A stretch of 64,000 bases of DNA from Anabaena minutissima FACHB-250 (GCF_014697125.1 NZ_JACJRG010000001.1:186001-250000), one strand, 5' to 3'; counted from the first letter of the stretch, positions 26,361 through 36,673 are shown. The notes: generated by a model from the letters alone, not told the origin. Program-made: numbers and translations.

Positions 26361-28556
26361 ATGAATGGCAAAAAAAATCAACAAGGTTCTAGAGACAACC
26401 AAGTGAATGGAAATAGTAGTACTATTAGGGAAATTCAACAATTATCTACTAAAGCTCAACAAGAAACATTGGATACAGACCTATCTGATATTAATAATTC
26501 TCTAGCATCTGATGAATTTACTGTTGAAGATTGCTGGTATAAAGCTAAAATATTTGAGCGTGCAACTCAAAGGTTAGAAGAAAAGTTGCAGCAATTTAAT
26601 GAGTTAAATAAAAAAGAACGTCAATTAGAATCTAACAGTCAACAGTTAGAGCAAAAAAGTGCAGAATTAGAGCAAAAAGAAATTGAGTTAAATAATATAA
26701 AATCCGAATTGGAACAGCGTGAGCAGGATATTCAACAACGTGAATTAGCTGCTCACGCTGGTTTTACTGAAGAGCGAGATATAATTTTAGCAGAGATTGA
26801 AGAACAACGCCAAGAAATTGCTATATTGCAACAACAAATCGCTGAGGAGAAAAAACAGTTACGCGCTGAACGGAGACAGTTAGAATTTGATAAAGAAATA
26901 CTTGAAGAAGATAGGCAAGACTTAGATAATAAAATAGAGCAGAAAGCTGCTATTGAAGTAGATAAACTTAAGTTGAAAATTCAAATTCTCGAAGAACAAC
27001 TACAGTTAGCTCAGTCGCAACGCAATCATTTTCAATCAATCATAATTAAGAAACAAGAAGCAGAAAGACGATTTGGACAAAAAACACCAGAAGAAATTTT
27101 GGAACAACTGGAAATTTTACAAAAGGAAAAACTAGAATTAGAGCAACAACTTGCTTCTCGTCCTAGTGAAACTGCTACTGCTAGATTACAAGAGTTAGAA
27201 ACACAAAAAGAAGAATGGGAAAGTGAAAGATTTAGGCTTACTACAGAGTCGCAAGAATTAAAAAGAAGTATTACCTATAACAGAATTGCAGTTACAGAGT
27301 TAGAAACTTTACGCGATGAGAAAGAAGCATTAGAAACCAGTAATAATCGACTCAGAGCAGCTTTACAAGAGTTAAGAGCAAACGTAGAGGAAGCTATAGG
27401 TATAGAAAAGGATAAAAGTCCTTTCCCTGAATGTTTGAAGATGGATAATGACCAGAAACTACAAACAGCAGTTTCTCTAGTTGAAAAAATTCCTAATCTC
27501 CAACAATTTGCTGAAGATTTACGTTATCGAATTGCTTTATCTCCCTTACTACAGGATAGCAACACACAAAAAAGGCTTTATTATTCCGAACAGGATATTA
27601 GAGCTTTTTTAGGTGGTTTAGCTATGAGCCATCTGCATATTCTTCAAGGAATTAGTGGAACTGGAAAAACAAGTTTACCTGTAGCTTTTTCTCGTGCTGT
27701 GGGAGGTCAATATAAGCTGGTGGAGGTACAAGCAGGTTGGCGCGATCGCCAAGATATTTTGGGTTACTTTAATGCGTTTGAAGGTCGTTTTTATGAATCA
27801 GATTTTCTCAAAGCTCTTTACGAAGCTCGGTGTCCTACTAATCAAGAACGCATTTATATCATTATTCTTGATGAAATGAACCTTTCTAGACCGGAGCAAT
27901 ATTTCGCTGATTTCCTTTCTAAACTTGAACAGGATGCTCCTACTATTAATCTAACCACAGATTTAGATAAACCATCACCTAAATTATTTCAAAATCAAAA
28001 TATCCTACCTATACCTGATAATGTTTGGTTTATTGGTACGGCTAACCAAGATGAAACAACTTTAGAATTTGCCGATAAAACCTATGACCGCGCCCATATT
28101 ATGGAGTTGCAGCGTAACCATGAGAGTTTTAATATTACTACAGCTTTAGAATATAGAGAGCCTGTTTCTTATCAAGCCTTAATTAAAGCTTTTGAAAATG
28201 CCCAAAATCAGTATGCAGATAAAGCGTCTGAGGCTTATAAGTTTCTGAACGATACCTTAGCAGAGTTTATGCAACGAAGGTTTAAAGTTGCGTGGGGAAA
28301 TAGGTTAGAAAGGCAAATTCATCATTTTGTTCCGGTGGTGATAGCAACAGGTGGTTCTTTGGGCGAAGCGACTGATCACATCTTAGCAACTAAAGTTTTC
28401 AGAAAAGTACGCGATCGCCACGATACCCTTAGCAGTGACTTGAAAAAAGTTAAAGAAGATTTATTGCAATATTGGTCAATCCTAGACTCATCAACAGAAC
28501 CTGTGCAATCACTGGCAATTATTAACGCGGAAATTAGTAGATTAGAACCTATTTAA
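26361..28556 (+). CDS. McrB-like AAA+ NTPase with long N-terminal coiled coil
   Basis: The 731-residue protein has a Gln/Glu/Lys-rich coiled coil over about residues 60-350. An AAA+ domain follows, with Walker A GISGTGKTS (about 431), Walker B IIILDEMNLSRPEQYF (about 500) and GTANQDETT (about 558), as in McrB/dynein-related NTPases. McrB family enzymes use GTP or ATP to drive a nuclease partner. The downstream DUF2357-type protein is the likely partner. The coiled coil replaces the DNA-reading N-terminal domain of classical McrB. Confidence 0.87.
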   Translation: MNGKKNQQGSRDNQVNGNSSTIREIQQLSTKAQQETLDTDLSDINNSLASDEFTVEDCWYKAKIFERATQRLEEKLQQFNELNKKERQLESNSQQLEQKSAELEQKEIELNNIKSELEQREQDIQQRELAAHAGFTEERDIILAEIEEQRQEIAILQQQIAEEKKQLRAERRQLEFDKEILEEDRQDLDNKIEQKAAIEVDKLKLKIQILEEQLQLAQSQRNHFQSIIIKKQEAERRFGQKTPEEILEQLEILQKEKLELEQQLASRPSETATARLQELETQKEEWESERFRLTTESQELKRSITYNRIAVTELETLRDEKEALETSNNRLRAALQELRANVEEAIGIEKDKSPFPECLKMDNDQKLQTAVSLVEKIPNLQQFAEDLRYRIALSPLLQDSNTQKRLYYSEQDIRAFLGGLAMSHLHILQGISGTGKTSLPVAFSRAVGGQYKLVEVQAGWRDRQDILGYFNAFEGRFYESDFLKALYEARCPTNQERIYIIILDEMNLSRPEQYFADFLSKLEQDAPTINLTTDLDKPSPKLFQNQNILPIPDNVWFIGTANQDETTLEFADKTYDRAHIMELQRNHESFNITTALEYREPVSYQALIKAFENAQNQYADKASEAYKFLNDTLAEFMQRRFKVAWGNRLERQIHHFVPVVIATGGSLGEATDHILATKVFRKVRDRHDTLSSDLKKVKEDLLQYWSILDSSTEPVQSLAIINAEISRLEPI

Positions 28557-28560
28557 AATT

Positions 28561-30660
28561 ATGCAGTTCTTGAACCGCCTCACAGGAAGCAAGCTCAAAG
28601 AAATTACTGACGAATCTATTATTCTTGGTCAGTGGCAAATTATTACTGAGTCAGAAATAATTTACCTTAACTCTTTTGAACTAGTACCTCATTCCAGAGA
28701 ATATATTTTGCCTGATGCTGCTAACCGTTTCTCTTTTCGCTCTGGTAATGGAAATATCAACGGTAATATACAATTAGCAATCTGGCAAATCCCATCAGAT
28801 ATACTATCTGAAAGTTTGCGTTTTTTTGCAGAAGAATTAAACAAGCTAACATCTAACTCAGCATCTTGGGAAGATTGGATAAAAATATCACCGCTTGTAC
28901 CAGAGATAGAAAACAAAATTGAGACTTTCTCACTAGAGGAAACAGCAGAAAAGCATTTCGGACACATTGAAGAAGTTTGCCGTCGTCCTCGTTCTTATTT
29001 AAAAATGGAGACGGAAAAGTTACCAGTATCTCGCGCTCAACGTATTTCTCCCCATGCGATTGAGGTTCTTGCTGCTCACACAGAAGATTGGGAACGGCGT
29101 AATTTTCGCTCTATCGTGCCTAAAAGAGTTTTGTGCATGGTAAGAGAGGATTTATGGGATATTTATGAAAATCAGGTTACTGTAAGCTTGATTGATAAGC
29201 TACTAGAATATACCAATCGACGTATTCAGCAAGTGACAATTCTCAAAAAGCAACTGGAAGAAGCTGAATATTTATCTGGAACAACTAACGATATTTACTG
29301 GAGAAACCGGAGACGTATTTATCAACTGTGGGGAAATCAGTTTGATGCAGGAACAACTGCAAAAAAAGCAGAAGAAACTCTGCGGAAGTTGCAAAAATTA
29401 CAGCATAAACTGCGTACCTTACTTGGCACGGATTTATATAAAGCTATCCTCCGTCGTGCATCAATAGGGCGAACTTTAAAGCGTACAAATATTTTAGTAA
29501 ATGATCAACATTATCGTTATGTAGATGTGCTGTGGCGGGAATGGAGTATTAATCAGAGTGAAAAAGTAAAAACTGCTCGACAAGTTTTTGAGGAGAATCA
29601 ACAATTATTTCGGGGATTTGAATCTTTTTGTTTCCTTTTGCTTGCTATAGCATTGACAGGTAGTGGTTCTGATAATGACAAAGGTTTTGGTTTTGAGATA
29701 TTAACTAATGTCGTTCCTAAACCTGGATGTGATGTCCTGCAATTTAGAGGTACATTAGGTGAGCTATCTCTAACGTGGGAAGCTGACGGGTCTTTTTTAT
29801 TTCAGTCTGAAGGAATTGATAGTTTACGTTTTGTTCCCTTATTAGCTACCCTATCAGCAACAAATAATCATGAATTTATAGCATCTGCATTGCAAACATT
29901 ATTTTCTAGCCAGCAGAATAATAATCAAACCTACACTTGTGTTCTTTATCCAGGGACAGAAGAAGAAATCCAAAAACTGCCTGACTATTTGCAACAACAA
30001 ATAAATTTAATTACACACAAATCATCGTTCAAAATTTTACCTGTTAGCCCTTTAGATATTGTCAGTGTTGAGAGAGTAGGGCGTATGATTCAATGGTGGT
30101 TAAGTGGTCAGAGATATCAATCTTATCCGCCTACTCTGTTAATAAAAATACCAGATAATTTAGTCACTAAAATTGGATGGTTAGAAAAGGGTAATACAAC
30201 AAATCAATTTCGAGTACTGCGTCAACCTCTACCACAGGAAGTACAGAATTTTAGAACTCATCTTGAGCAAAAAATAACCGCAGCTAAAGCACAGGGATCT
30301 AAAAGTAGGGGAGAAGTTTCAGAACTCGAAAAACTGCAATATTTACCTCATCATTGTCAGGAGTTAATTCAGCCCTTACAAGTATGCCCAGTTTGCTATT
30401 CTATGGGTAGTTTGACTGCCCAGTTAGATAGTCAATGCTTTCGTGGTGAATGTCATGAATGTGGTAGTTCTTGGGGAACAAGAGGTTGTGGGAGTTGTGG
30501 TCAAAGGTATCCTTTTATTCAATTACCAGGGATAGAAAATCAAAGTCACTCTAACAGTTCTTTAGATCGTACTTTTGGTAGAGATGTTTTGGCAATTCCT
30601 TGTTGGAGTCAACACGGTCAAACTGCCTTTACTTGTACTCATTGCAGCAAATGTGTTTAA
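28561..30660 (+). CDS. DUF2357/McrC-like protein with C-terminal zinc ribbon
   Basis: The 699-residue protein starts four bases after the McrB-like gene. Residues about 140-290 carry the RPRSYLK, PHAIEVLAAHTEDWERR and YENQVTVSLIDKLL features of DUF2357-type McrC relatives. The C-terminal 90 residues contain many CxxC pairs (CPVC, CHEC, CGSCG, CTHCSKC), indicating one or two zinc ribbons. I cannot place a full PD-(D/E)xK nuclease site, so whether it cuts DNA is open. It ends the vWA-to-McrC operon. About 260 bases with no clear gene follow. Confidence 0.78.
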   Translation: MQFLNRLTGSKLKEITDESIILGQWQIITESEIIYLNSFELVPHSREYILPDAANRFSFRSGNGNINGNIQLAIWQIPSDILSESLRFFAEELNKLTSNSASWEDWIKISPLVPEIENKIETFSLEETAEKHFGHIEEVCRRPRSYLKMETEKLPVSRAQRISPHAIEVLAAHTEDWERRNFRSIVPKRVLCMVREDLWDIYENQVTVSLIDKLLEYTNRRIQQVTILKKQLEEAEYLSGTTNDIYWRNRRRIYQLWGNQFDAGTTAKKAEETLRKLQKLQHKLRTLLGTDLYKAILRRASIGRTLKRTNILVNDQHYRYVDVLWREWSINQSEKVKTARQVFEENQQLFRGFESFCFLLLAIALTGSGSDNDKGFGFEILTNVVPKPGCDVLQFRGTLGELSLTWEADGSFLFQSEGIDSLRFVPLLATLSATNNHEFIASALQTLFSSQQNNNQTYTCVLYPGTEEEIQKLPDYLQQQINLITHKSSFKILPVSPLDIVSVERVGRMIQWWLSGQRYQSYPPTLLIKIPDNLVTKIGWLEKGNTTNQFRVLRQPLPQEVQNFRTHLEQKITAAKAQGSKSRGEVSELEKLQYLPHHCQELIQPLQVCPVCYSMGSLTAQLDSQCFRGECHECGSSWGTRGCGSCGQRYPFIQLPGIENQSHSNSSLDRTFGRDVLAIPCWSQHGQTAFTCTHCSKCV

Positions 30661-30922
30661 ATGTCGCAATATCGCTACAAGACGTTTTGGCTTAAATACG
30701 AAATACGGTTTCTACTTTGAACAGGAGAAATGCGACGCTCTCATGGCTGACTTATCAGTTTGCACTCTAACTACAAATCTCATAAATCTGATTTTCGCCG
30801 TTCTGCGATCGCGCTCATGTGTGGAAATACAAAAAAGTTACAAAATTTATCAGCCTAATAGCATTGATATTACTTTGAAGAACAAACGCAATGACAAAAT
30901 AAGAGGACAAGTAAAAACTTAA

Positions 30923-31774
30923 TCACGACAAGGATAAATTATCTAGGTCAAGGCGATCGCTCTCAACATAATCCTTTGCTGTCATGTCTTCTAAAGACAC
31001 TACTAAGCCATCTACGGATTGAAAACGTCCTGATGCTGGAACTGATTCCAACCACTTTTCACAAAGCTTATCCCATGTCATATTTTGAAACTGAACTTGT
31101 TCTTCATCACGGATAAACCAAAACATCAGTTCGATGCTAGGGCTACTCCAAGAAGGTGCTGCATATACTCTAATTTCACGTAAAGCGCGAAGAGCTTTTC
31201 CTTCATCGCTAACAGGTCTATCGTGTTTATCTTGCATCTGCTTTTGAAGCTTATAAACAAGCTTATTGAAGTCATCAGGAAAAGCAAATCTAGCTCGCTT
31301 CCGCGCTAATGCTTGCCCCAATGCTCTAATTTCCTCATCATTTGGGCATCCAGGTTTACGCTCCCATTCTGCAACAACAGCCTTCTCTACTGTCATCACA
31401 CGATCAAGATCAGCAACTAAATTCAGTTCTGCTATCCCTGGAATATAGGCATATTGAGGTCGTTTAATTCGTTGAATCTCATATAGTAATTGTTCATCAA
31501 CTTTTACGAGAGGAACGACCTCAACAAACGGACGTTGGCTGCAAGAGCGTACTATATCACAAGTTTGCGTAACCACTACAAAACCCCTGACCTCTGACTC
31601 TGCAAGGTCAGTATCCTCTTGTGCCACATCAGCAGATTCTTGAGTCAAAGGGCTTTTAGGGTTAAAACGCTGTACAAACCAATGTTCACCAAGCACATAA
31701 TCACCTTGCTGCCATTCTTGAAGAGCAGCATCAACTTTTTGAATCCAAACATCACGTTCATTGTCCACTACCAT
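30923..31774 (-). CDS. Unknown protein with TQTCD motif, third gene of a compact module
   Basis: The 283-residue protein carries the conserved-looking segment GFVVVTQTCDIVR near residue 80, and later PSWSSPSIELMFWFIRDE. I cannot name the family. The ATG at 31774 has AGGAG upstream and lies inside the end of the preceding HTH gene (17-base overlap). Such overlap within a three-gene unit suggests a single functional system, for example defence or toxin-antitoxin. A cysteine enzyme built on the TCD motif is only a guess. Confidence 0.7.
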   Translation of the reverse strand: MVVDNERDVWIQKVDAALQEWQQGDYVLGEHWFVQRFNPKSPLTQESADVAQEDTDLAESEVRGFVVVTQTCDIVRSCSQRPFVEVVPLVKVDEQLLYEIQRIKRPQYAYIPGIAELNLVADLDRVMTVEKAVVAEWERKPGCPNDEEIRALGQALARKRARFAFPDDFNKLVYKLQKQMQDKHDRPVSDEGKALRALREIRVYAAPSWSSPSIELMFWFIRDEEQVQFQNMTWDKLCEKWLESVPASGRFQSVDGLVVSLEDMTAKDYVESDRLDLDNLSLS

Positions 31775-32447
31775 TTCTGCGGCTCCTTACCGCTCTAGCA
31801 GGTCTGCTTCGTCCGACTTCCCGGTGTATAATAGGCTCTTGCAGAGCATCAACCAGATCAGCCGGATTTGGTGGCATACGTGATGTACGTGCATCTTCAG
31901 ATAAAGGTGCTAACTTTGGTCTTTGAGGTGCATTGCCAGAGCCAAGAATTCTTTTGACTTCCTCATATTGACCAGCTATTAATAGGTCGAAAGGAAGTCT
32001 ACCATCAATACTAGGAGTCAATAGGAGACTGCGATTTAGACTTACACTTCCGCAATTAATATACTGGACAGTAGCCAAAAGTCGATTTAGTTGCTCCTCA
32101 TTAAAACGGGATAATGGCTTACCACTAGCCCATGAGTGAAGACTTCTGCGTGAAACATCAAAGAGCCGAGCAAGCTGATCCCAAGTCAATCCACTCAACT
32201 TTCTAAGTTGGTTCAGGGCAATTCGTGTTGTTTCCGCAGAACTGGTTGATGGTATAGTCAACCCACTGCTCGTCATCTCTGAAGCTACAAATAAATTTTG
32301 ATCAAACTGAGTTGTATTAGTAGCTGTACTTAGAGTATGTAAGAATACTCTGGAGACAATACGATAGTTGTGAGGCTTATCAACCATTGAGCCACAGGCA
32401 GAAGTCCCCTGTGGTTGGTCAACTTTTTTCTCTAAAAGGGAAATCAT
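31758..32447 (-). CDS. Helix-turn-helix protein resembling Xre/ParS-type antitoxins
   Basis: The 229-residue protein has a helix-turn-helix at about residues 75-115 (LTWDQLARLFDVSRRSLHSW). It is followed by a segment with LPFDLLIAGQYEEVKRIL that recalls the toxin-binding part of Xre/MbcA/ParS antitoxins. The N-terminal 60 and C-terminal 50 residues look disordered. A strong GGAGGTG lies just upstream of its ATG, which overlaps the previous stop as ATGA. It probably regulates the module and may bind one of the partner proteins. Confidence 0.72.
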   Translation of the reverse strand: MISLLEKKVDQPQGTSACGSMVDKPHNYRIVSRVFLHTLSTATNTTQFDQNLFVASEMTSSGLTIPSTSSAETTRIALNQLRKLSGLTWDQLARLFDVSRRSLHSWASGKPLSRFNEEQLNRLLATVQYINCGSVSLNRSLLLTPSIDGRLPFDLLIAGQYEEVKRILGSGNAPQRPKLAPLSEDARTSRMPPNPADLVDALQEPIIHREVGRSRPARAVRSRRNGSGQ

Positions 32448-33238
32448 GGTTCACCTCCAAAATAAATCAAAAAATCATCAGTTACTGCCCATCGAAAGAA
32501 AGTATAAATTTTTTCAGCGAAACCTTGCCCTTCAATCATCAGTGCATCAACATTAAAGTCTCTTTGTTTTGTGAGGGACATATCTAAATCCAGTATCCAG
32601 CTATGCTCATTAACTGGTTCAATGGCATTTGGATCAAAGGTTGTATTAGGAGGAACAAGACCCCAACGAGCAATGATTAAGTCTTCTCTTTCTGGCAAAG
32701 TAAAGCAAGATTCAGTGAGGCTTTGATCAATATGCTCTGCAAAGTCTAATGCTGTAACACCAGCAATTTCGGGGCGAACAAGTTTAGATATATCTTTTAC
32801 TGACTGACCAACAAGTCTATCAATGTATCTTATACCGAACCGTTGAACAATATTAGGTTTAATGTGTTCATTAAGAGCAATTAGTATGTCTTTTAGCCGT
32901 GCTAAAAAATCACTGCGGCTAGTATAAGCGGTAGTCTCAAGCGCAATAAATTCTGGTGCTAGGGATACCCGCCAATTACCTTCAGCATTTACAAACCTCC
33001 AAGTAACTTGCTCGGTTTGCATAACGCCTTGGGAACCCAAAACGAAACTGCGTGTTTGCTCTGGCTGTAAAATTGGATACTTGTCTCTAATTGCTTCTTG
33101 GAATGCACCAATAAAGCTTTTATTTTCTATTGAGGTAATAAGCGGAAAGCGTACTTGTGCAATCACCCGAACTAGAGGTGCTTTTTTCAAAGGAACTTCT
33201 TTTGGTGGTGGTGCAATAAGTGGATTCGTGCTAACCAC
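32444..33238 (-). CDS. TIGR04255-like family protein
   Basis: The 264-residue protein begins at a GTG and has PLVRVIAQVRFP near residue 20, GIRYIDRL near 140 and a C-terminal DLDMSLTKQ segment. These match the sporadically distributed TIGR04255 family as I remember it. The family has no established biochemical role. It is the first gene of a three-gene unit read on the minus strand, and its stop overlaps the HTH start. The 195 bases upstream probably hold the promoter. Confidence 0.75.
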   Translation of the reverse strand: MVSTNPLIAPPPKEVPLKKAPLVRVIAQVRFPLITSIENKSFIGAFQEAIRDKYPILQPEQTRSFVLGSQGVMQTEQVTWRFVNAEGNWRVSLAPEFIALETTAYTSRSDFLARLKDILIALNEHIKPNIVQRFGIRYIDRLVGQSVKDISKLVRPEIAGVTALDFAEHIDQSLTESCFTLPEREDLIIARWGLVPPNTTFDPNAIEPVNEHSWILDLDMSLTKQRDFNVDALMIEGQGFAEKIYTFFRWAVTDDFLIYFGGEP

Positions 33239-33433
33239 TGCTCTCCATCCTTTGTTTGTGGGTTATTAGGAAACTGCTGACATCAACATAATATTGAAGA
33301 CTGCTTATAGTTTCCTGAACCCATGATAGGGTAAAAGTGTGAAGTATAGTGTGAAATTTAAACAAGTTCATCTCAAAAATAAAATCAAGCTGACCAGATT
33401 AAAGGCTAAAATTTATACCAGTTATTCCCTTGC

Positions 33434-36400
33434 TTAGACTGCCCACTTTGAACCTTTACTGGCATGGTCATAGATTAAATCAAATACTGTGTCACATTTA
33501 AACTTAAATAACACTCGATCATAACTGTCAGGCAGGTTTTGATCTAAAACTGCTTCCACTACGGATTGTACCCTGCGCTGACTCTGCATATCTTTATACC
33601 AATCTTGCACTAATACTTTTGGCTGCTCTGCTGTGAGTCGATGCAAAAGAGACTTAGCAGCTAATTTGACTTTTTGTGTTTCCTCCGCACTCATTTTGTC
33701 TTTCTTGAGTAAATCAAAAAGTTCCAGTTCGTCTTCTGTTAAGCCTTCCCGAATATGTCTTTCTGCTTCTGCTTTCAGGTTTTCTGTAAAATTAACCAGA
33801 GCTTCGTAGTAGTTATCAATTGATGAACCACCAGCGTTGTATTTGTCAATGATGGCTTGTAGCCTTTGGGCGAAGTCGGTACGGGTGGTGTTTTGCTGAA
33901 TCATTTTGTTCAGCTTGTCTTCAATAAAACTGCGTAAATCGGTAATTTCAATATTTTTATAGGGTTTGTGGCTAAATTCGGCTTTGAGTTGCTCGAAGTT
34001 AATTTTACTTAAATCCCAAATTTGACCTGTCTGGATAATGTTGTATTCTGCACTATATTCTTTAGTGGTGATTCCTTGATTATCAGCAACTACGCTTTCA
34101 TCTAGCAGTTCCGCAATTTTTAAACTTGCGCTATCAATATCTTTGCGTTCAATAATGCTATCAATCACCCCTCGCAGATATTGGAAGATGAAAACCAATG
34201 GACGTGGTTGCTTGATTATCTCTGGTTTACAGGCTTCATAGAGTGAGGTAATGGTATTTTGATAGACAAAGAATCCTTTACGCCATTCATCTTTTTGTAG
34301 TAGGGTGTCAGCAAACTGGTTAAATTGTCCTAATTTCTGGAGAGTTTCCTGAATTTTGAGGATGCTTTCTAAATCAATCCCCAGTTCCCGACAAAAATTC
34401 AGTCCTTGGGCGATCGCATCATCAAGTAACTCAAACAGGTTAGACTTTTCTTGAATGGGTGAGTCTTCCTTGTCTCCATCATCGCCCAAAGCGTAATCTG
34501 CCAAGGCTTGCTTCATGTTGCGGAAGACGTTGTAATAATCAATAATTTCGCCGTTGGTTTTGGTGACGTTGTGAATCTGATATGAGGTGACGCGGTTCGC
34601 ACGGGCGATAGTTTGCATCAGGGTGTGGTCTTTCATCGGCTTGTCAAGGTAAAGCGTCGAGAGAGTGGGCGCATCGAAACCCGTCAACCACATGGCGCAG
34701 ACAAACACCAACCGCAGGGGATTTTCCTCATCTTTAAACTGATACTCGATATCATGCCCCTGTGCATCAACGGTATTCATTCTTTCGCGGTGGGGTTTGA
34801 TATCAAGTCCTTGTTTTGCAAATTTTTCAACTTCGCTTTCGCTTCCTTCCAGACTAATCACCACAGCCATTTCTGTTTCTCGCATAAAGTCGAGAATCTT
34901 TTTGAGGCGAACTTTCTCAATGTCATTACTAGATTTCTTAATTCGTCCCACTAGATTTTTAATTTCTGCTTTCCAGTGATACTGTACTTTATCGTACATT
35001 TTTACAGCAGTGAATTTATCTAGAGAAACTACCAAGCCTTTACCAAGATAGCCACGACGGGGAAAGTGGTAAACAATATCTTTTGCTATTGTCTCTAACC
35101 TATCATCGCGTTTTATTACCTCAGTTTCGCGGGCAAATTTCCTTTCTAGCTTGGCTTGCTGGGTGTCATCAAGGTTTTCATCTTCGAGTATTTGGTAAAA
35201 TTCCTCGCTTAAATCCTCGTTTTGAATCAGTACCTCTGGTACTCGCTTCTGGTAAAACAGGGGGACGGTTGCGCCATCATCTACTGACTGAGAAAAGTTA
35301 TACTCGCTGACATAATCCCCAAACCATTCGTTAGTCTTGCGCTTTTTACCTAATAGGGGAGTACCTGTGAAGGCGAGATAATTGGCATTGGGTAAACCTA
35401 CCCGCATATTTTCCGCTAAGGTTTTATACTGGGTGCGGTGTGCTTCATCGACAATTACAATAATGTCGTCGCGATCGCTCAATATTGGATACTCCTTCCC
35501 CTTCTCGTAGCGGAACTTTTGAATTAGGGTAAAAACTATTCGCTTGTTTAGGGAAAGAAACTCCCGCAGCTGTTTACTGTTTTTAGGTTGGGCTGCTTCG
35601 CTTTTTTTGACTGTTTCGGTGTTTAAGAAATTGCGGTAAATCTGCCCATCTAAATCGTCACGGTCGGTAATAATCACAAAGGTAAAATTGCCCGTGAGCT
35701 TGCGGAAAATCTTTCGGGCATAAAAAATCATCGAAAAGCTTTTACCAGAGCCTTGTGTGTGCCAGAAGACCCCTAGTTTGCCCTGTTTTTCTTCCCGGTC
35801 GTCAAAGGCATCAATAGCGCGATTAACACCGATGAACTGGTGGTTTTGGGCGATGATTTTCTGAGTTTCTTTGTGGTAGAGAATAAAGTTTTCGATGTAG
35901 TCGAGTAGTTTAGAAGGGTGACAAAGCCCATCTATGGCTAGTTCTAGGCTAGTACCAGATTCCTGAATCTGCTGACGATCTATTTTTTCCTTTTCATCTT
36001 CCACCCGCAGCCAGTTAAAAAAGTGTTCCCACTCTGCGGTAAAACTGCCAATTTTGGTTTCTAGGGCGTTGGAGAGAATACAGAAGGCGTTGGTGAGAAA
36101 GAGTTGGGGAATATCTTTTTTGTAGTTGTTGAGGTTGTCGTCAAAGGCTGTTTGCAGTTTGATGTTGGAGTTTTTCAGTTCGATGAAAACAAGGGGTAAA
36201 CCGTTGATATATAGCAGGATATCAGGACGGCGATAGTTTCTTTCTCCTTTAATCCAAAGTTGAGAAACGGCTAAATATTCATTATTTCCGTTGTGACTCA
36301 AGTCATTAAAATCTATTAAGCGCACTTTCCCGTGTTCGGTTCTACCTTGGGCGTTTTCATACTCAATGGGGATACCGTCACGAATTAGCCTGTCTACTTC

Positions 36401-36673
36401 CCGATTTGCGGCGATGGGAGACATCAACTGGCGTTTATTGGTGAGGATTTCTAAACCTTGTGCGATCGCTTCTGCTGGTAAGCTGGGGTTGAGGCGAATT
36501 GCTGCTGCTTTCAGGCGATCGCTAAAGATGACTTCGCTTTTATCTGTGCGGTTGGATCTGTCGTTTAGATCGTCGGGGTTGGAGGTGTAGCAGTTGAGTA
36601 ATTTAAAGCCGTGCTGCTTTAATTTGGCAAGTACCGCTTGTTCGATGTCATCTTCAGAAATAAAGTTAGGCAT
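33434..36673 (-). CDS. hsdR: Type I restriction enzyme, R subunit
   Basis: The 1079-residue protein has an N-terminal nuclease core (RPDILLYINGLPLVFIELKN, Asp and Glu-x-Lys of the PD-(D/E)xK site near residue 160). An SF2 motor follows, with Walker A TQGSGKS (about 306), VDEAHR (about 407) and TGTPLLG. With HsdM and HsdS it would form a complex that translocates and cuts unmodified DNA. It is the last gene of the minus-strand hsd cluster, 131 bases after a PIN-like toxin gene. Confidence 0.95.
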   Translation of the reverse strand: MPNFISEDDIEQAVLAKLKQHGFKLLNCYTSNPDDLNDRSNRTDKSEVIFSDRLKAAAIRLNPSLPAEAIAQGLEILTNKRQLMSPIAANREVDRLIRDGIPIEYENAQGRTEHGKVRLIDFNDLSHNGNNEYLAVSQLWIKGERNYRRPDILLYINGLPLVFIELKNSNIKLQTAFDDNLNNYKKDIPQLFLTNAFCILSNALETKIGSFTAEWEHFFNWLRVEDEKEKIDRQQIQESGTSLELAIDGLCHPSKLLDYIENFILYHKETQKIIAQNHQFIGVNRAIDAFDDREEKQGKLGVFWHTQGSGKSFSMIFYARKIFRKLTGNFTFVIITDRDDLDGQIYRNFLNTETVKKSEAAQPKNSKQLREFLSLNKRIVFTLIQKFRYEKGKEYPILSDRDDIIVIVDEAHRTQYKTLAENMRVGLPNANYLAFTGTPLLGKKRKTNEWFGDYVSEYNFSQSVDDGATVPLFYQKRVPEVLIQNEDLSEEFYQILEDENLDDTQQAKLERKFARETEVIKRDDRLETIAKDIVYHFPRRGYLGKGLVVSLDKFTAVKMYDKVQYHWKAEIKNLVGRIKKSSNDIEKVRLKKILDFMRETEMAVVISLEGSESEVEKFAKQGLDIKPHRERMNTVDAQGHDIEYQFKDEENPLRLVFVCAMWLTGFDAPTLSTLYLDKPMKDHTLMQTIARANRVTSYQIHNVTKTNGEIIDYYNVFRNMKQALADYALGDDGDKEDSPIQEKSNLFELLDDAIAQGLNFCRELGIDLESILKIQETLQKLGQFNQFADTLLQKDEWRKGFFVYQNTITSLYEACKPEIIKQPRPLVFIFQYLRGVIDSIIERKDIDSASLKIAELLDESVVADNQGITTKEYSAEYNIIQTGQIWDLSKINFEQLKAEFSHKPYKNIEITDLRSFIEDKLNKMIQQNTTRTDFAQRLQAIIDKYNAGGSSIDNYYEALVNFTENLKAEAERHIREGLTEDELELFDLLKKDKMSAEETQKVKLAAKSLLHRLTAEQPKVLVQDWYKDMQSQRRVQSVVEAVLDQNLPDSYDRVLFKFKCDTVFDLIYDHASKGSKWAV

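Noticed and set aside
30575..30922. Open frame of 115 codons overlapping the end of the DUF2357-like gene
   Set aside because: It overlaps a well supported gene by 86 bases in another frame, has no family resemblance, and its second half looks non-coding.
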